Positions 62,015 to 63,983 of a stretch of DNA of 63,983 bases are shown here, piece after piece. Source of the stretch: Candidatus Bathyarchaeota archaeon. GTDB lineage: Archaea; Thermoproteota; Bathyarchaeia; Bathyarchaeales; Bathycorpusculaceae. The notes beneath the pieces are model-generated. The model was not told where the DNA came from. It saw only the letters and a program-made list of their open reading frames with translations, and did not search any database. A program made the translations under genes and the position numbers. Each line of letters opens with the position of its first letter. Position 1 is the stretch's first letter. The DNA is taken from assembly GCA_018396875.1 (NCBI GenBank), contig JAGTQG010000003.1, positions 4,012-67,994 of the forward strand, in the 5' to 3' direction.

Positions 62015-62617
62015 TTATGTTTTGCTTGCTTTTATTTCAAAAACAAAGGGTGCCGTGAACGTTTTAATATCCAATTCTACACCAAGCAAGCCCTCCAAGA
62101 AACCAGCCCAGATTTCAGGTTCACCAATGAAAGGTGCTTTAATCATTATGTACTTGTCCTTAACATAGAAATCTCCAAAGCCTTGAACACGCAAGCGTTT
62201 AAAGACTTCCAGCCATTTTTCCAAGTCTGTTGCTCTGATGCCGAGAGTCGCCTCTATATACACTTTTGAGGCCTCTCCCATTTTTCGTCCAACTTCCCGC
62301 CACTTCTCTTTTGGGATATTATGGACCAAAATGTTCACAAGCTCAACGTTTAGGAAAACTATACGGCTTATCCCACAATAATACTCGCCTGGAAAACGCC
62401 AATCATAAATCATCATACTCCTATAAATATCCAGCATTTTAGAAATCAAAGGTTTTATACCTGGCTCTTTTCCTTCGCGAATTAGTTTGTCAATGAATTC
62501 CCGCTCCTCTTCGTCAAGAATTATTGTTGTTCTCTTTGCCGATCCTTTACCAATACCCAAAATTTCACCAACTCTTTTACCATTCTCTTTGCGCGTACAT
62601 GGTATATTTCTTGGCAT
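62015..62617 (-). CDS. Hypothetical protein with ribbon-helix-helix-like N-terminus
   Basis: 200 residues. The N-terminal part (about 26-65: KRTTIILDEEEREFIDKLI) has the strand-helix-helix pattern of RHH DNA-binding proteins. The remainder (about 75-195) is an alpha/beta domain with WREVGRKMGEASKVYIEATLG and GFGDFYVKDKYIMIKAPF, faintly like V4R/heme-NO-type ligand domains. It would make a ligand-sensing repressor, but this is a guess. Divergent from nothing; upstream of the ArsR operon on the same strand. Confidence 0.72.
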   Translation of the reverse strand: MPRNIPCTRKENGKRVGEILGIGKGSAKRTTIILDEEEREFIDKLIREGKEPGIKPLISKMLDIYRSMMIYDWRFPGEYYCGISRIVFLNVELVNILVHNIPKEKWREVGRKMGEASKVYIEATLGIRATDLEKWLEVFKRLRVQGFGDFYVKDKYIMIKAPFIGEPEIWAGFLEGLLGVELDIKTFTAPFVFEIKASKT

Positions 62618-62741
62618 ATCTTATATGTTTTGTTTCCAGAAAATAACCCAACATTTAAAGCTCTCCGATACAACTATCATAATTGCCGATGAAGAACCTA
62701 AACGCTGAAAAAGGATGATGCACCCTGGGGTATCTGAGGCC

Positions 62742-62996
62742 TTAAGAGATTAACTTTCTTCTGACAAGAAAAACTAGTAGACTGAAGCCAACCAAGAAAA
62801 GAAGAAAGCCCGTGGACATAGACAATGCATAATCCAGGTCTAGTCCCCGCCACAAGACAAGAACTGCATACGTTGGTCCCCCGAACATTAGAATTGCCGC
62901 AAGCAATACGAGAAAAGTCTTCCATAGTTTTGAATTTAAATTTAATGTTTGTTTTTCTTTGATGTTCAAGCCCTTCATCCATCCGACAGTAGACAT
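62742..62996 (-). CDS. Hypothetical two-helix membrane protein
   Basis: 84 residues with two hydrophobic segments (about 27-48 and 58-79) and a basic end (VRRKLIS). Encoded 21 bases after the PAC2 gene on the same strand. No family recognised. Confidence 0.6.
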   Translation of the reverse strand: MSTVGWMKGLNIKEKQTLNLNSKLWKTFLVLLAAILMFGGPTYAVLVLWRGLDLDYALSMSTGFLLFLVGFSLLVFLVRRKLIS

Positions 62997-63017
62997 TTCA
63001 CTAAAACGAGTTTTTAT

Positions 63018-63689
63018 TTATAACCCTTCCTTCACTTCATTTCCCAAAGCCTTCATTAAAAACTTGAAAACTGAAAAGCCTGCTCCGCGATCTGCCCTAA
63101 AACCTGTGGTTGCCCCCAAAAGACACACACCTTCCATGCCGCGTTCCTTGGCCATCCCAAGCATCAGTCCAGTGGCGCCGACTATCCTACCCTTCGCATA
63201 CAAAATGGCACCCTTCTCCATAAATTCAATAGCCAATCTTGGAGAAGTGGCTGCAACATACACTAGCCCAGCATCTTCTACGGATGGAACGCCGCCCAAT
63301 GTTATTATGAAGTTACAGCCATGTTTGGTTATGAAGTTAAGCACTCCACTGCAGAGCTCGTAATGGGCAACAACATCCTCAAAAGATGGTTGCGCATCCC
63401 CAGTCATAATAATAAAGTCGTTCTTATCCATCGGAGCCGCATAAAACTCATATTTTGGCAAACGGCAAACACCGTCAGAATCAACCGAAACATAGTCTGG
63501 AAAATAGGGCGCATACATCTCAGCAAAAGGCTTAGCCCCACAAAACTTTATCAAAAGATGAGCAGCAATCTTGCCAACATTTCCAAAACCAGGCAAGCCC
63601 TGAACAAAAATTGGATTCTCAAGCACGGGATTGAAAATCTCGCGGAAATAGGGTTTATCCATAGCTCCGCCCATCAACAAAAAGCCCAA
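63018..63689 (-). CDS. PAC2 family proteasome assembly chaperone-like protein
   Basis: 223 residues of the PAC2/DUF75 family. Family blocks are FVQGLPGFGNVGKIAAHLL (about 28-46), IIMTGDAQPS and FIITLGGVPS (about 140). Related to the eukaryotic 20S assembly chaperone, but archaeal function is not settled. The probable start is the ATG giving MDKPYFREIF, 9 codons in. It may share a transcript with the membrane protein gene. Confidence 0.88.
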   Translation of the reverse strand: MGFLLMGGAMDKPYFREIFNPVLENPIFVQGLPGFGNVGKIAAHLLIKFCGAKPFAEMYAPYFPDYVSVDSDGVCRLPKYEFYAAPMDKNDFIIMTGDAQPSFEDVVAHYELCSGVLNFITKHGCNFIITLGGVPSVEDAGLVYVAATSPRLAIEFMEKGAILYAKGRIVGATGLMLGMAKERGMEGVCLLGATTGFRADRGAGFSVFKFLMKALGNEVKEGL

Positions 63690-63753
63690 TCAAGATAAAA
63701 AGGTTTTAGTTTTCCCTAAAAGGATTTAAGAGAGTTTTGTTCAGCATACAAGT

Positions 63754-63832
63754 AGCGGGGTGGGGTAGCCAGGATTAACCCGCTGGGCTCATAACCCAGA
63801 GATCGGTCGTTCAAATCGACCCCCCGCTACCA
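63754..63832 (+). tRNA. Initiator tRNA-Met (CAT)
   Basis: A full cloverleaf: acceptor AGCGGGG with CCCCGCT, D arm, anticodon loop CTCATAA on a stem ending in three G-C pairs (GGG/CCC), T arm GGTCG-TTCAAAT-CGACC, discriminator A and encoded CCA. The A1-U72 pair and the three G-C pairs mark the archaeal initiator. No intron is in the anticodon loop. TATA-like AGAGTTTTG is upstream at 63731. Confidence 0.97.
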
Positions 63833-63883
63833 CTTTAAACGCAAAAACTGTTTACTAAAACAAAGAAAAGGAGGGTTGTGGAT

Positions 63884-63983
63884 TTAAAATGTACAGGCTA
63901 TTCTGCAGCCTTTAGGTATTTTGGCTAGGTTTGCAAACCCGCCGATGTACCACACGTTAAAGTCGGCGTCGTATAGCCAGACA
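63884..63983 (-). CDS. Partial gene, C-terminal end only
   Basis: The last 32 codons of a gene entering from the right. The end of the protein reads LYDADFNVWYIGGFANLAKI then PKGCRIACTF and a TAA stop at 63884. A hydrophobic, tryptophan-containing tail. The family cannot be identified from this piece. It is convergent with tRNA-Met. Confidence 0.5.
   Translation of the reverse strand, partial: VWLYDADFNVWYIGGFANLAKIPKGCRIACTF

Noticed and set aside
63754-63832. Intron in the initiator tRNA
   Set aside because: The anticodon loop has exactly seven bases and all arms close normally.
1-63983. Insertion sequences, prophage or CRISPR arrays
   Set aside because: No transposase, integrase, phage structural gene or regularly spaced repeat was found on either strand.

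Overview
The window is archaeal chromosome from a TACK-type lineage. My best guess is Bathyarchaeia (Miscellaneous Crenarchaeotic Group), inferred from gene content only. Archaeal markers are a group II chaperonin, RpoK, aEF-1beta, CDC48/VAT, FEN1, Trm5, Pth2, TruD, a PAC2 protein, S26e (absent from most Euryarchaeota), archaeal methionine adenosyltransferase, geranylgeranyl reductase, F420 ligase CofE, and TATA-box promoters about 25 bp ahead of the likely transcript starts. Coding density is high, with no insertion sequence, prophage or CRISPR array seen.

Layout. 0-9.8 kb: acyl-CoA dehydrogenase, threonine synthase, thermosome and rpoK on the plus strand; then a minus-strand run of Mut7-C, pyrC, FAU-1, rtcA and cofE. 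9.8-16.4 kb: small unknown proteins, acylphosphatase, the GMP synthase ATPase subunit, an ASCH-like protein, a 50-residue ribbon-helix-helix protein, pyrF, a B3/B4 protein and an EamA transporter. 16.4-24.2 kb: carAB behind an unusual leader, an XRE regulator, DUF72, family 4 uracil-DNA glycosylase and a frameshifted sugar epimerase. 24.5-30.3 kb: DUF1805, a CDP-alcohol phosphatidyltransferase, S26e, DUF4438, then three consecutive CBS-domain genes and trm5.

30.3-40.2 kb: DUF371, two GNAT acetyltransferases, a winged-helix protein with a Ca-binding-like tail, a pair of core MetE proteins, glmS, an interrupted pcm gene and an ABC-2 exporter. 40.2-45.7 kb: a tryptophanase-like lyase, FEN1 and a four-gene polar amino acid importer. 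45.8-57.0 kb: informational genes (zinc ribbon, aEF-1beta, CDC48, winged helix, geranylgeranyl reductase, Pth2, TruD, DHH phosphoesterase), an XRE-CBS regulator divergent from methionine adenosyltransferase, DUF4443 and a GPN GTPase. 57-64 kb: a secreted transglutaminase-like protein, a CinA-like protein, two radical SAM enzymes behind an ArsR regulator, a PAC2 protein and initiator tRNA-Met.

Themes: four pyrimidine genes (pyrC, pyrF, carA, carB) lie within about 16 kb. Methionine and SAM functions (core MetE pair, MAT, a CBS regulator beside MAT, several methyltransferases and radical SAM enzymes) recur between 29 and 62 kb. The genes fit an anaerobic amino-acid- and peptide-using heterotroph (inference).

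The most striking observation is in pcm (36992-37709). The conserved frame is interrupted by 31 nt that fold into a bulge-helix-bulge-like hairpin. Cutting each 3-nt bulge after its second base, as the archaeal splicing endonuclease does, restores the frame and a conserved His-Met. This is a candidate archaeal mRNA intron.
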